A stretch of DNA of 64,000 nt from Actinobaculum suis. Lineage in GTDB: Bacteria; Actinomycetota; Actinomycetes; Actinomycetales; Actinomycetaceae. Each line of letters opens with the position of its first letter. Within the stretch, counting starts at the first letter, position 1. The stretch lies in assembly GCF_900102025.1 (NCBI RefSeq), contig NZ_FNAU01000003.1, positions 122,599-186,598 of the forward strand, given 5' to 3'. The translations under genes were made by a program, and so were the position numbers. The notes below the pieces were generated by a model. That model was not told the DNA's origin, did no database searches, and was given only the letters and a program-made list of their open reading frames with translations. Shown in pieces: positions 47,605-57,200 of this stretch.

Positions 47605-48317
47605 CGGGCCTCTGCCCTCGCGGAGTTTTGGTTACTATCCTGCACAGACCCGGCCCGGTATCCCACCCCGCGCACAGTAATCACCACCTGCGGATGGTCC
47701 GGATCTTTTTCCACCTTGGAACGCAAACGTTGGATATGCACGTTGACCAGGCGTGTATCAGCATTCTGATGCCGGTAACCCCAAACCTGTTCGAGCAGTT
47801 CCTCGCGTGAAAACACCTGGTAGGGCTTGCGCGCCATGCAGGCCAAAAGATCAAATTCGAGCGGAGTGAGCCGCAAATCTTCGCCATCGCGGAGCACCTG
47901 GTGAGCACGCAGATCAATGGTGAGGTCCGCAACGCGCAAAATATCGGCTTCGGGTTCCTGGCGCCGCAGACGCGCTTTAATACGTGCCAAAAGCACCGCG
48001 TTTTCGAAAGGCTTGGTCACGTAATCGTCGGCGCCAGCTTCCAGCCCGGCAATCACATCCACCGAATCAGTAAGCGCGCTCATCATAATGATGGGTACAT
48101 CGGATTCTTCCCGCAGTTGCTTGGCTACTTCCACCCCGCTCAGCCCTGGCAACATCACATCCAAGAGCACAAGGTCGGGATGTTCGGCACGGAAAATCGG
48201 GAGCACATTATTGCCTGCGGCACACACTGTTACCGCATAGCCTTCCGATTCCAGCAAAATGGCCACCATTTCCGAAATGCCCGGATCATCATCAACCACG
48301 AGAATGCGCGTACTCAT
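47601..48317 (-). CDS. mtrA: Response regulator MtrA
   Basis: MtrA is an OmpR-family regulator of cell division, peptidoglycan remodelling and development in actinobacteria. The 238-residue product has the acidic pocket VVDDDPGIS, the phospho-acceptor Asp53 in LVLLDVMLPGLSG, the switch Lys in YVTKPFE, and a winged-helix domain ending MRGVGYRAG-like (TVRGVGYRAG). It leads the mtrA-mtrB-lpqB-comF group. Confidence 0.94.
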   Translation of the reverse strand: MSTRILVVDDDPGISEMVAILLESEGYAVTVCAAGNNVLPIFRAEHPDLVLLDVMLPGLSGVEVAKQLREESDVPIIMMSALTDSVDVIAGLEAGADDYVTKPFENAVLLARIKARLRRQEPEADILRVADLTIDLRAHQVLRDGEDLRLTPLEFDLLACMARKPYQVFSREELLEQVWGYRHQNADTRLVNVHIQRLRSKVEKDPDHPQVVITVRGVGYRAGSVQDSNQNSARAEAR

Positions 48318-48394
48318 AAACCTATCTTTTCATGAAATTCGCACTTTTTCTCCGGACCGCGCCGCACTGCACCGCGCGTGGCCGCGCGACGTAT

Positions 48395-49081
48395 CTACTT
48401 GCGGCCCTTGCGGCCTTTTTTCCAGGCTTCCATAATTCCCGGAGCACGTTCCGCTGCATTTTCGGGTGTGCTTCCCGGTTCTCGTTCCGGAGTAATCTCC
48501 CGTACACTTTCTCGTGTTTTTTCCCGTGTATTTTCCCGTGCACTTTCTGGTGCGCTCGGGGCACTAGTGGCACTATTTCCGGAACCAGCGGTGGAGGCAG
48601 AATATGGCGCCCTGCCCGCGCGCAGCCCCGAACCGGGTTCTGGCGTGCTGGCAGCCACCGGCGCGGAAGCAGATTCGGGAGCAGAAACGGCGTCGGGCAC
48701 CACCCGCAGATTCGGGCGGCGGCGTTCGTTGCCGTAACCAGTTTTCCAATTGGGCACATCGCTGGCCCGGCGCGCACGCCTATCGGCCTGTTCGGGAGCG
48801 GGAGCTTCGCGCTGCGAAGTTTCCCGGATGGCATCCGCCAGCGCCATAAGGTCAGATTCGGAAGGCGGGGCCGGTTCAAATTCGGTGCGCAAACGAATCA
48901 TCTGCCACCCGCGCGGTACCGTTACGGCTTCTGCGTGCCGCGCGCACAAGTCAAGACCGCCCGGAGTCGGCTTTGGAGAGAGCGGTCCAATCACGGCGGT
49001 CGCATCCGCATACCCATAGGTCATGGTTGCAACCGCTGCATTCTCGCATCCCACTCGGGAGCACTTCCGTACGTGGCTCAC
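48395..49081 (-). CDS. DUF3499-family protein
   Basis: Actinobacterial DUF3499 proteins of unknown function start with a small Cys-containing domain. From GTG 49081 the 228-residue product reads VSHVRKCSRVGCENAAVATM and TYGYADATAVIGPL, with Cys7, Cys12 and a later LCARHAE, suggesting a zinc ribbon, then VPRGWQMIRL. Residues beyond about 85 are low complexity (Ala/Pro/Ser, then alternating Arg/Glu). In-frame sequence upstream is a tandem repeat, so longer starts were rejected. It lies just upstream of mtrA. Confidence 0.85.
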   Translation of the reverse strand: MSHVRKCSRVGCENAAVATMTYGYADATAVIGPLSPKPTPGGLDLCARHAEAVTVPRGWQMIRLRTEFEPAPPSESDLMALADAIRETSQREAPAPEQADRRARRASDVPNWKTGYGNERRRPNLRVVPDAVSAPESASAPVAASTPEPGSGLRAGRAPYSASTAGSGNSATSAPSAPESARENTREKTRESVREITPEREPGSTPENAAERAPGIMEAWKKGRKGRK

Positions 49082-49121
49082 GCCAAGCAACGGTACCACG
49101 GCTGGCGCGGCTCGCCCGCGG

Positions 49122-49245
49122 ACAAACCGCCCGCCCAGCACACAAACCGCCTGCCACCCAAAGACCAACCGCCCGCCACTCAGAGACAAACCTCCCGCAT
49201 AGAAAACAAACCGCCCGCCCAGCACACAAACCGCCCGCACGGCGG
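49122..49245. repeat. 20-22-bp tandem repeats between divergent genes
   Basis: Six units start at 49122, 49142, 49164, 49186, 49206 and 49226, each beginning ACAAACCGCCCGC with variants. Unit lengths are 20 or 22 bp. They occupy nearly the whole gap between the DUF3499 and metallopeptidase genes, where both promoters should be. Confidence 0.85.
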
Positions 49246-49285
49246 TTCGCGAAGCCGCGGCCGCGGCACAGCTAGGATGGGCGGC

Positions 49286-49720
49286 ATGTCAGAAATCTTT
49301 CCGCTCCGCTCCCAAGGCCGGCGGCGCGATCGGCACGGGCGCGGGATCCGCGGCCCCTTCCTACCTTTCACTTTGCCGGCCTGGCGTACCCGGGCGGAAA
49401 AGTTCGACGACGTTATCGCCTACGAACTTGCCACTTACCGCATGGTGCTCGGGGAAAAAATGGACGGCCTGGATTTTGGGATCCTCGACGTGCCGAGCGA
49501 AGATCCGGCCCCTTGGGAAGACGGGATTCCCCTCGCCCGCTATCTACCTTTTGAGCCAGGCGGGGAAATCACCGGACGGCTTATTTTCTATCGGCTCGCT
49601 ATTTTGCAAAGCGCCCGCCGCGCCCCCGACTGCCACCTCTTCATTCATCAAGTAGTAACGCAGCAACTTGCCAGCGCCCTGGGCGAATTTCCCGAGGATA
49701 TCGACTTCCTCCTGCGCTAA
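49286..49720 (+). CDS. Minimal-metalloprotease-like protein, possibly inactive
   Basis: This 144-residue product belongs to the small zincin-like family found near mtrA in actinobacteria: DRHGRGIRGPFLPFTLPAWRTRAEKFDDV, LDFGILDVPSEDPAPW and a C-terminal helix HLFIHQVVTQQLASALG. Active relatives carry HExxH at that helix; here Glu is Gln (HQVVTQ), so catalysis is doubtful. ATG 49286 has AGG nine bases upstream; an ATG three codons earlier is possible. Confidence 0.75.
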   Translation: MSEIFPLRSQGRRRDRHGRGIRGPFLPFTLPAWRTRAEKFDDVIAYELATYRMVLGEKMDGLDFGILDVPSEDPAPWEDGIPLARYLPFEPGGEITGRLIFYRLAILQSARRAPDCHLFIHQVVTQQLASALGEFPEDIDFLLR

Positions 49721-49802
49721 AAAGCCGCGCTGCGCTGATCCCTAACGAAGCACCTTTATGGGAGAATAAGAACTATCGGCCACCATTTCAAAGGAGAATC
49801 TT

Positions 49803-50759
49803 ATGGCAAAGAAAATTATCCTCGACTGCGATCCCGGGCATGATGATGCGATTGCGCTCATGCTTGCGGCCGGAAATCCGGAAATTGAATTGCTCGCGGT
49901 AACCACGATTGGCGGCAACGCGGAACTGCATCGCACCACGCGCAACGCCCAAGGCGTGATGGCCATGGCACAAATCACGGATGTGCCGATTGCGGCCGGA
50001 TGTGCCGGCCCACTCCTGCGCAATATTGAAATTGCCCCCGATGTACACGGCGAATCCGGGCTAGACGGCGTCGAACTTCCCGCACCTCTCACGGAACTGG
50101 ACCCGCGCCACGGCGTCGACCTCATTATTGACACGATTATGGAAAACGAACCGGGCACCGTAACCCTGGTACCCACCGGGCCGCTAACCAATATTGCGAT
50201 GGCGCTCCGCAAGGAACCGCGCATTATCGACCGCGTGAAAGAAGTCGTGCTCATGGGCGGCGGCGTGCACGTGGGGAACTGGTCGGCCGTAGCGGAGTTC
50301 AATATCAAGGTTGATCCGGAAGCAGCTGCGGTAGTGTTCGACGCCGGTTGGAAGGTGACCATGATCGGCTTGGACGTAACCCATAAGGCACTGGCAACCG
50401 ATGAAGTATGTGCACGGATCCGCGCTTTGGATACGCCACTATCCGAGTTTGTGCTCGGGCTTTTCGATTTCTTCCGGCAGGCCTACAAAGATTCCCAAGG
50501 TTTCGACTACCCGCCCGTGCATGATCCGGTAGCCGTCGCCGCCGTGATTGACCCGAGCGTGGTGACCACGGTGAAGGCCCCGATTCATGTGGAAACCAAA
50601 GGTGAGCATACTCTTGGCATGACGGTAACCGAACTGCGTTACGGCCACATTCCAGAAGACTGCCCCACCCAGGCAGCAATGGACCTGGACTTCGACAAGT
50701 TCTGGGATATGACCATTGATGCAATCGATCGGCTGGGCCAGAAAACCGCGGCCAACTAA
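49803..50759 (+). CDS. Inosine-uridine-preferring nucleoside hydrolase family protein
   Basis: These hydrolases cleave ribonucleosides to base and ribose. The 318-residue product opens with ILDCDPGHDDAIAL, the calcium-binding DxDxxxDD signature (residues 8-15), then LVPTGPLTNIAMAL, LMGGGVHVGN, EFNIKVDPEAA and VHDPVAVAA. AAAGGAG precedes the ATG. The ribokinase gene follows on the same strand after 352 bp, so released ribose could be phosphorylated directly. Confidence 0.92.
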   Translation: MAKKIILDCDPGHDDAIALMLAAGNPEIELLAVTTIGGNAELHRTTRNAQGVMAMAQITDVPIAAGCAGPLLRNIEIAPDVHGESGLDGVELPAPLTELDPRHGVDLIIDTIMENEPGTVTLVPTGPLTNIAMALRKEPRIIDRVKEVVLMGGGVHVGNWSAVAEFNIKVDPEAAAVVFDAGWKVTMIGLDVTHKALATDEVCARIRALDTPLSEFVLGLFDFFRQAYKDSQGFDYPPVHDPVAVAAVIDPSVVTTVKAPIHVETKGEHTLGMTVTELRYGHIPEDCPTQAAMDLDFDKFWDMTIDAIDRLGQKTAAN

Positions 50760-50768
50760 GCTCGGCGC

Positions 50769-50846
50769 GCGCTCGCGGCCGGTGGCTCAAACCGGTGTCT
50801 AAAGCCGGCGCTCGCGGCTGGTGGCTCAAACCGGTGTCTAAAGCCG
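50769..50846. repeat. 39-bp tandem duplication downstream of the nucleoside hydrolase gene
   Basis: Copies at 50769-50807 and 50808-50846 differ at about one base (GCGCTCGCGG start, CTAAAGCCG end). A partial third copy follows to about 50885. The unit resembles the gene's own tail (GCGGCCAACTAAGC). Confidence 0.85.
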
Positions 50847-50944
50847 GCGCTCGTGCCCGCACCCGCAGCCGCCCGCTAAAGCCTCACATGTAGACGGTTT
50901 GTTCATCGTCCGCTGTTTGTTGCTTTATAGCGTCGTTTCTCTAT

Positions 50945-50984
50945 CGCCATGCCCGGGTACAGATTTTCTTGCCCGGGCATGGCG
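50945..50984. terminator. 13-bp stem-loop between the nucleoside hydrolase and ribokinase genes
   Basis: Arms CGCCATGCCCGGG (50945-50957) and its complement (50972-50984) flank a 14-nt loop. There is no strong U-tract. It probably ends the nucleoside hydrolase transcript. Downstream, 50985-51111 holds 12-bp GCACCGGCATT-like repeats and a TATATA (51083-51088) that may be the ribokinase -10. Confidence 0.5.
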
Positions 50985-51111
50985 TATATCCGCTTTTGCA
51001 CCGGCAATGGCACGAGCATTCGCACCGACATTAGCACCGGCATTTGCACCGGCTTCTATGCCCACTTCTAGATCTACACACCTATATACGTATAAAACAA
51101 AGAGGTTTCTC

Positions 51112-52458
51112 GTGCCCACATCTTCCTCCGCATCTTCCACGCCACGTTCACCGCAAGACCACATGCCTGGCGCTCCGCAAGAATTCGCAACCAATTCGGC
51201 AACCGGCGCTACTTCGGCGCCATCCCCCTCGGCGCCGGCCCCTTCGGTGCCAGCACCCTCGGTACCGGTGCAAATACCGGAACAATCTCTTCCGACTATC
51301 CGGGAAGCGCTACGAGCCTTGCTCCCGGCAGATACTGACACTCGGTCGCAAGTAGCGGTTACCGAACCGGCGGGCGGGAGAGGCAGCCAGGTGTGCGTGG
51401 TTGGTTCTGCGAATGCAGATTTGACAATTCAGACGGATCGTTTGCCGCGCCCGGGTGAAACCGTGCATGGTTCTCCCCTGCAAATTCTGCCCGGCGGTAA
51501 GTCTGCCAATCAGGCGGTGCAAGCTTCGCGTTTGGGGGCACCCGTGGCTTTCGTGGGTGCTTTGGGGAGCGACCCGAATGGCGATTTACTGCGGGATTCT
51601 TTGACCGCATCCGGTGTGGATTTGACGGCTTGCGCAAAACTTGATGCGCCTACCGGGTGTGCGGTAATCACGGTTGATAGCCAGGCAGAAAATACGATCG
51701 TGATCAGCCCTGGCACGAACGCGGAAGTAACCGCAGCTTTTGTGGAAGAGCAAGCGGCGGCCATAACCGGCGCCGCCGTTTTGGGTTTGTGTTTTGAAAT
51801 CCCCATGGAAGGCACGATTGCGGCCGCAAAAATCGCCCGGGAAGCGGGAACTACCGTGTTCCTCAACCCCTCTCCTTTTGAAACCGTGCCCGCGGAACTT
51901 TTGGAACTCACCGATGTGCTCGTGGTCAATGAAGGTGAACTGGCAAGTATGCTCGGCTGGGAACAGGCGGCGGATACCGCGAATACGGCGGCTACAGCAG
52001 GTGCGGCAGATCCAGCGGCTACGGCAGATACAGTAGCCGGCGCAAATGCGGCAGATACGAAAACCCGCGCGGCGGCCGCCGCCGGGCAAACTTCCGCGCC
52101 GGCGGGCGCGCTGGCCGCGAGTTTAGGCCAGATTGCCACTAGCGCGCAGGCGCGCGAACACGTGGGCAAGGCCCTGGCCGAACGCGGCCTACACCGGGTG
52201 ATCGTGACTTTGGGTTCCCAAGGTTCGGTAGTGTTTGCGGGCACCGCGACGGTAGTCCCGGCCATGCGAGCCGCCGCTGTAGACACCACTGGATGTGGGG
52301 ATTCCTACTTTGGGAGTCTGCTCGCTTTGCACGCGGCCGGTGTGCCCTTAGAACAGGCTGCCCTCGCCGCTAGTTTCATATCCGCGGTGGCCGCCACTAG
52401 CCTAGGTGCCCAAGCTAGCTACGCCACCGGCATGGAGCTGCACACACTGTTGCAGTAG
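51112..52458 (+). CDS. rbsK: Ribokinase (PfkB family) with N-terminal and internal insertions
   Basis: Ribokinase phosphorylates ribose at O5. GTG 51112 follows AAAGAGG at six bases and gives 448 residues, against roughly 300 for the family. The conserved core starts near residue 100 (VCVVGSANADLTIQTDRLPRPG), with PGGKSANQAVQASRLG and the catalytic DTTGCGDSYFG near residue 396. The first 95 residues are Ser/Ala/Pro-rich. A stretch of about 60 residues of Ala/Thr-rich sequence is inserted around 285-345, after NEGELASMLGW. Confidence 0.85.
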   Translation: MPTSSSASSTPRSPQDHMPGAPQEFATNSATGATSAPSPSAPAPSVPAPSVPVQIPEQSLPTIREALRALLPADTDTRSQVAVTEPAGGRGSQVCVVGSANADLTIQTDRLPRPGETVHGSPLQILPGGKSANQAVQASRLGAPVAFVGALGSDPNGDLLRDSLTASGVDLTACAKLDAPTGCAVITVDSQAENTIVISPGTNAEVTAAFVEEQAAAITGAAVLGLCFEIPMEGTIAAAKIAREAGTTVFLNPSPFETVPAELLELTDVLVVNEGELASMLGWEQAADTANTAATAGAADPAATADTVAGANAADTKTRAAAAAGQTSAPAGALAASLGQIATSAQAREHVGKALAERGLHRVIVTLGSQGSVVFAGTATVVPAMRAAAVDTTGCGDSYFGSLLALHAAGVPLEQAALAASFISAVAATSLGAQASYATGMELHTLLQ

Positions 52459-52522
52459 CAGCAATTCATCCGGACTAGCTACCGCCCTAGCTACCGGGCT
52501 AACCACCTGCCTAGCCTTGGCC

Positions 52523-52556
52523 AAACTGCCCGGCCTAGCTACCGGCCAAGCAGTTT
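52523..52556. terminator. Candidate bidirectional terminator between rbsK and the DUF5719 gene
   Basis: AAACTGC (52523-52529) pairs with GCAGTTT (52550-52556), with self-complementary GGCC segments inside. It overlaps the convergent DUF5719 stop. GGTAGCTAG-type elements repeat around it. Confidence 0.4.
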
Positions 52557-54277
52557 TAGTTCACCGCGAGGATGCGGCTACTAGCCCGTTCGGTGCTGGA
52601 AGAAAGCGCGGGCACCCACGCCGTCGCCTTACCACCGGCCAGAGCTTCCACATTAACCGCGGCCGCGGCAACCGGCTCGGTAGCTTCCACGGTGGCGGCC
52701 ACGGCGGCAGGTGGCAACTCCACCGCCCGCACCCCAATGGCCGGGGCCTCCCCCAAATCCACCACCACCTGATCAAGCTTTTTACCGTCCGCATCCACAG
52801 GTTGGATTGTTACCGTGCCTGCCCCAGCCACGGCCACCACCGGCCGGCCGACCACGGGTAGCGTACTTGCAGAGTCCGCATCTTCGGCGTCGTCATTACT
52901 TTTCTCGGTATCGCTGGTTTCCTGGTTTTCCGTTGCCGCAGTAGCGGCGTCGTTATCGGTTTCGGCGCCGGCTCCCGCTTCGGTTTCGGTTTGCGCGGCC
53001 GCTGCCTTTTCCGGTTCACTCACAAACTCACCCCACGCAAGTGCTTGGTGGGTGGCAAAAGGTTGCGCGGCAGCCCAAGTACCATCGGTATCCGACCCCA
53101 TACGCACCCCCGCGGCAATCGCCGGCAGTTCGGCTTCTAGCCCCGCCACAGTTTCTTCCGCAGGAACCGTTTCCACTCCCACCGCGTAGGTGCCGGGCGC
53201 AAAACCACCCAACGTCAAATCAAGCACCGACGTGGCAGACACCATGAGCGGTTCTTTCGTAACCGGTTGTGCTCCTTCCGGACCGTACAAAGTGACCTGC
53301 ACCCGCGCTTCCTCCCCCGGATTCGCAATCCGCAAGGTGGGCGCCTCCTTCTCCGCGTCCGCTCCCACTACGACCCCGGGGATCACCAAAGAGCTCGCGG
53401 CCGGCCCCGGGTTCGCAAAATCGACCATGGCGCTCTTCGCCCCCGCCAGTTCGTGAGTTTGTAAAGTGGCCCCGAAGGTACCCGAATCGGAACGCAAGTG
53501 CAGGGCAATGCGGGTATCGGCGCTCGCTAAACCGTCCAAACGTAGCTTCTGCGTAGCGCCACCTTTTACGACGACGGACGATGCCTTACCAAGCTCAAGC
53601 GGGCCAGCCGCTCCCAAGCCAGAAATCTGGACGCGTACCGGATTGACCCCGGGATTCGTTACGAGCAGCACGTTAGAAACGTCAACGCCCGTATGCGAGG
53701 CCACGATCCACCCCTCCGATACCGCTAACTGGCAGGGATTAATCGCCAAACCGCGCGCGTCCCCATCCGTTGCCAAATAGCGTTGCGCGCCAGCCAAAAC
53801 TGCCGGGCCCGGAACCGCGGCCGTAAAGATTTCTGGGGCTGCCGGTTTCCCCGTCCGCACGCTAATACTGCCCGAAGGAAGCTCCGTAATATCGACGGCG
53901 GACGTGCTTACTTTGGCATCACTGTTTTCGTCTACCGCCATGCCAGCGCTGAAAGTGCGTGTGAACCCGGGCCCGCAACTAACCTCGGCGGGCATGGTCT
54001 CGGTTTCCACCACGAGCGGGAACTGCGGGACGGCACTTTCACGCGGGAATAGTGCGAGGCCGGAACAGAGGGCAAAACACCCGAGTACTACCACCGCGCT
54101 GGTAAACCGCCGGCCGTGCATAGCCACCCCGGGTTTCGCATCACTAGGCGCAGTAACGCCGGGCGCGGTAGCACCGGGAGCGGGTGTAGCGGCATCGGGC
54201 ATAGTGGCACCGGGCGTAACAGCACCGGGCGAGGTAGCACCGGAAGCGGGCGTTTTCGGATTTTGTTCTTCGCTCAT
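52556..54277 (-). CDS. DUF5719-family membrane-anchored exported protein
   Basis: From ATG 54277, which overlaps the stop of the upstream GT2 gene (ATGA), the product has 573 residues. A Pro/Ala/Thr-rich cytoplasmic head (1-55) precedes one membrane helix (about 58-78), then a large extracytoplasmic part with repeated beta-rich segments (LLVTNPGVNPVRVQISGLG, DFANPGPAASSLVIPGV, LRIANPGEEARVQVTLYG). These NPG units suggest Ig-like or CARDB-like domains. An acidic Glu/Asp/Thr linker lies near 440-475. DUF5719 genes neighbour a large GT2 protein and whiB in many actinobacteria; the function is unknown. Confidence 0.75.
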   Translation of the reverse strand: MSEEQNPKTPASGATSPGAVTPGATMPDAATPAPGATAPGVTAPSDAKPGVAMHGRRFTSAVVVLGCFALCSGLALFPRESAVPQFPLVVETETMPAEVSCGPGFTRTFSAGMAVDENSDAKVSTSAVDITELPSGSISVRTGKPAAPEIFTAAVPGPAVLAGAQRYLATDGDARGLAINPCQLAVSEGWIVASHTGVDVSNVLLVTNPGVNPVRVQISGLGAAGPLELGKASSVVVKGGATQKLRLDGLASADTRIALHLRSDSGTFGATLQTHELAGAKSAMVDFANPGPAASSLVIPGVVVGADAEKEAPTLRIANPGEEARVQVTLYGPEGAQPVTKEPLMVSATSVLDLTLGGFAPGTYAVGVETVPAEETVAGLEAELPAIAAGVRMGSDTDGTWAAAQPFATHQALAWGEFVSEPEKAAAAQTETEAGAGAETDNDAATAATENQETSDTEKSNDDAEDADSASTLPVVGRPVVAVAGAGTVTIQPVDADGKKLDQVVVDLGEAPAIGVRAVELPPAAVAATVEATEPVAAAAVNVEALAGGKATAWVPALSSSTERASSRILAVN

Positions 54278-57200
54278 GCCGCTACCACCTTTCGCCGCCG
54301 AATCGGAATGGCGACCACGATTGCCACCAGCCCGCACAGGGCTTGGGCAAGACCAATCAAAACATCAGTGCCGGGCCGATATCCTACCGTGAGCATCATC
54401 GGTTCGGTGCGAGCCGGCAACTCCCACTTTTGCTGCCAGCTACCCGCAGCCGCGCTATTTTCCCGCGCTTCCGCGCCGGCACCGTTTTCCGTGGCCGCGC
54501 TATTTTCCGGGCCGGTGCCGGAATTCGCGCTCGCGCCCGCACCGGTGCTGATAGTTTCGCTGGTTACTGGGGGCAGAGTGTGCCCGTCTAAGCTGGCTTG
54601 CCAGCCGGAGTCGGCCCTTTCGGCCAGGCTGAGTTCGGCGGGGCCGCCAGCCGGGATTTCAACGTGCGCGCCGTGCCGGCCGGAAGGTATTGCCTGGCCG
54701 TCTATCCGTAAACGGGCGGGCTCGCCTTCGCTTGCCACTACGCGCCAGAATTTCCCAGATTCGTTTTCGGTAACGTATTCCAAACCGGGAGCCGCATTGA
54801 GAGCTCCGGCCACGGCGTCAGATTCGCCGGCGGGAATCAAAACGGTACTTACGGCATGCGCGGCCAAACTATTCGCCGCATCCGTATTGCCTTCCAACAA
54901 GTTTGCAACCGCGGCAGCTAGATCGGCGCTGGCCGGATCCGTGCAGGCCCGATTTTGGGCCAAACAGGTAGCAGCTTGAGCTTGGCGCGCCATCGTAACT
55001 TCATGCGTACTGAGCCCGGCGCTTCGCCATATTTCGGCCCGCACCCCGTTACTATCCGCGTGCAGGGCGAGTACGCGTCCGCGCGCTCCGGAAGCCTGAT
55101 CGGCCACGGCAATCGCGGGGATGGCAGGCCCGGATACCGGTTGCAAAGCTCCTACCCCGGCAACTGCCATCGAAATTCCGTACCCGCCAGAAAATAGGCC
55201 GGCTAGGGCCACCAAACCCACCGAGCCTAACCCGAGCAACTGGTGCGGGCCAAAGGAACGGCGCGAAATATCCGTGCGCAGCCCATCCCCACCGGAGACG
55301 AGCACAATAAATAGGCCTAGCAGCGCAAAGGACAGCCCGGTACCGGCCCAACCGTAGGCGGGAAACGCCGTCGACCCTACAAAATACTGCCCTGTAATCA
55401 CCCGGGTACTGGCCGCCGCCCACAATAAACCAGCCGCCGCGAGCGCCCAGCCGGCACGAATCCGCCGCCAATGCCGGCGGCGCAACAGGCACGCCGCTGC
55501 GGCCACCAACACGAGCAGGGCGGCAAGTACCGGGATTGCCAATGGCACGTCACCCAAAAATTCGGTGATCCGCGCCGGGACGGCCAGGCCGCTATCGTGC
55601 CACAATTTCGCAATGTCGGTAGCCGAACGGCCCAGGGTGGGCGAGAAAGTTAGTAGCCCCAACCAGGTGGGTTGGCTGGGCACGGGCATCCCCGGAACCG
55701 CGAACAGCAAACGCCAGTTTGGGCTCAGGGTAGGCAATATGAGCACCCAGGCGGGCACCGCTATCCATAGTATTCGCAACTGGCGCCACCGCCACAGGCA
55801 AGCCAGTGCCACCACGGTTGCGACCAGGAGCATTACCGGGGCTGCGGCGGCGAGGAATACAAAAGCCAGCGCGCATACGCCTAGGCCCGCCACAGACGGC
55901 GGGAAAGCAGAGGTTACAGGCGCCGGCTCGTGCGCGGTGGTGGCCGCGGGAGTGTTTGCAGTGGTAGTGGGGCTAGTCGCGGTGGTGGCCGCGGGAGTGT
56001 TTGCGGTGGTAGTGGGGCTAGTCGCGGTGGTGGCCGCGGCGGTGTTCACGGTGGAGGTTTCAGTGGTTTGGGTACGGCCGCTCCGGCGGGAGATGCTGCG
56101 AGTTTCGCGCGCGCGGGCGGAAGCGGCAGCGCCCACCCCGGCAAGCGCGCCGAGCGCTACCGGAAGGGCAATATGGAACACGGCTCCAGCTACGCTACCG
56201 GCGGTCACCGCCCCTACAAGCGGAGGTGCGGCCGCCCAGCCCAGGGCGGCTAGCGCGCGAATATGCGGCGAGCGGGTGAGCGTGCCGGCCGCCCAAAACG
56301 CGGCGAGCGCGGCCCAGAAGAATGACGTGTAAAGCACGGCGAGTAAAACCGTGCCAAAGTTTAGGCCCCACGGTTCGCCGAGCAAAGCGAGTGGAGCGAG
56401 AAGTAACCAGAGCGCGTCGATTCGGCCCGGGCCGCCGTCGCCTGCGGCCAGCCACGAATGGGCGGCGCCGCGAATGATCTCTGATCCGGTCCACGAATCT
56501 GGCAGGAAAGCGCCGCCGCTTACGGTGCCCGCGCCGATCATGGGAAGTGCGAAGCCTAAGCTGAGGGCCAGGCCAATAAAGATCGCCACCCCGCGGGCGG
56601 TGCGAGTGCGCCGGCGCCACTTGGCTTGATCGCGCAAAGTGAGGGGATCGGGAGTGGCGGCCAACGCGATTCTTTCGCGTTCGGCGCGCCGGGTTTGCCT
56701 TTTGGCGCGCCGCACTTCCGCCCCGGTTGCTTCTAGGTCTTTTATGCCGGCTCGGCCTATGGTGTGGCTCTTCCGGTGGCGCTGCCGCCCGCGCACCAAA
56801 GCCGGAATTTTTCCGAGTAGTTGCAGGCCCGCTACTAGTTCCCCGTGGGCAAGGCGTGGTTCTTTGGTGAGTAAACGCCACAGGCAGCGCGGCAGGGCCG
56901 CGAATACGTACCACATGAAAAGTACGGGGGCTAAACCGGCCGGCGCGGCCAATACCGCGTTATAGATTTGTGCGAGCCGGCGCGCCCGGTAGGAGTTGCG
57001 GTGCGAGGTGCCGAAAGCCAGGCGCGCGTGGCGCACTGCCGCTTTCGGTTCGACGACGACTCTCCAGCCCGCGCCGCGCAAGCGTCGCGAGATTTCTAGG
57101 CCGTCCCCGAAGGGTCCGAGTTCTGGATCGAAGCCGCCCACTTCTTGCCAGGCACTTTCGCGGAGCAACATGCCGGCCGTACCAACCGCGAGCACGTCGG

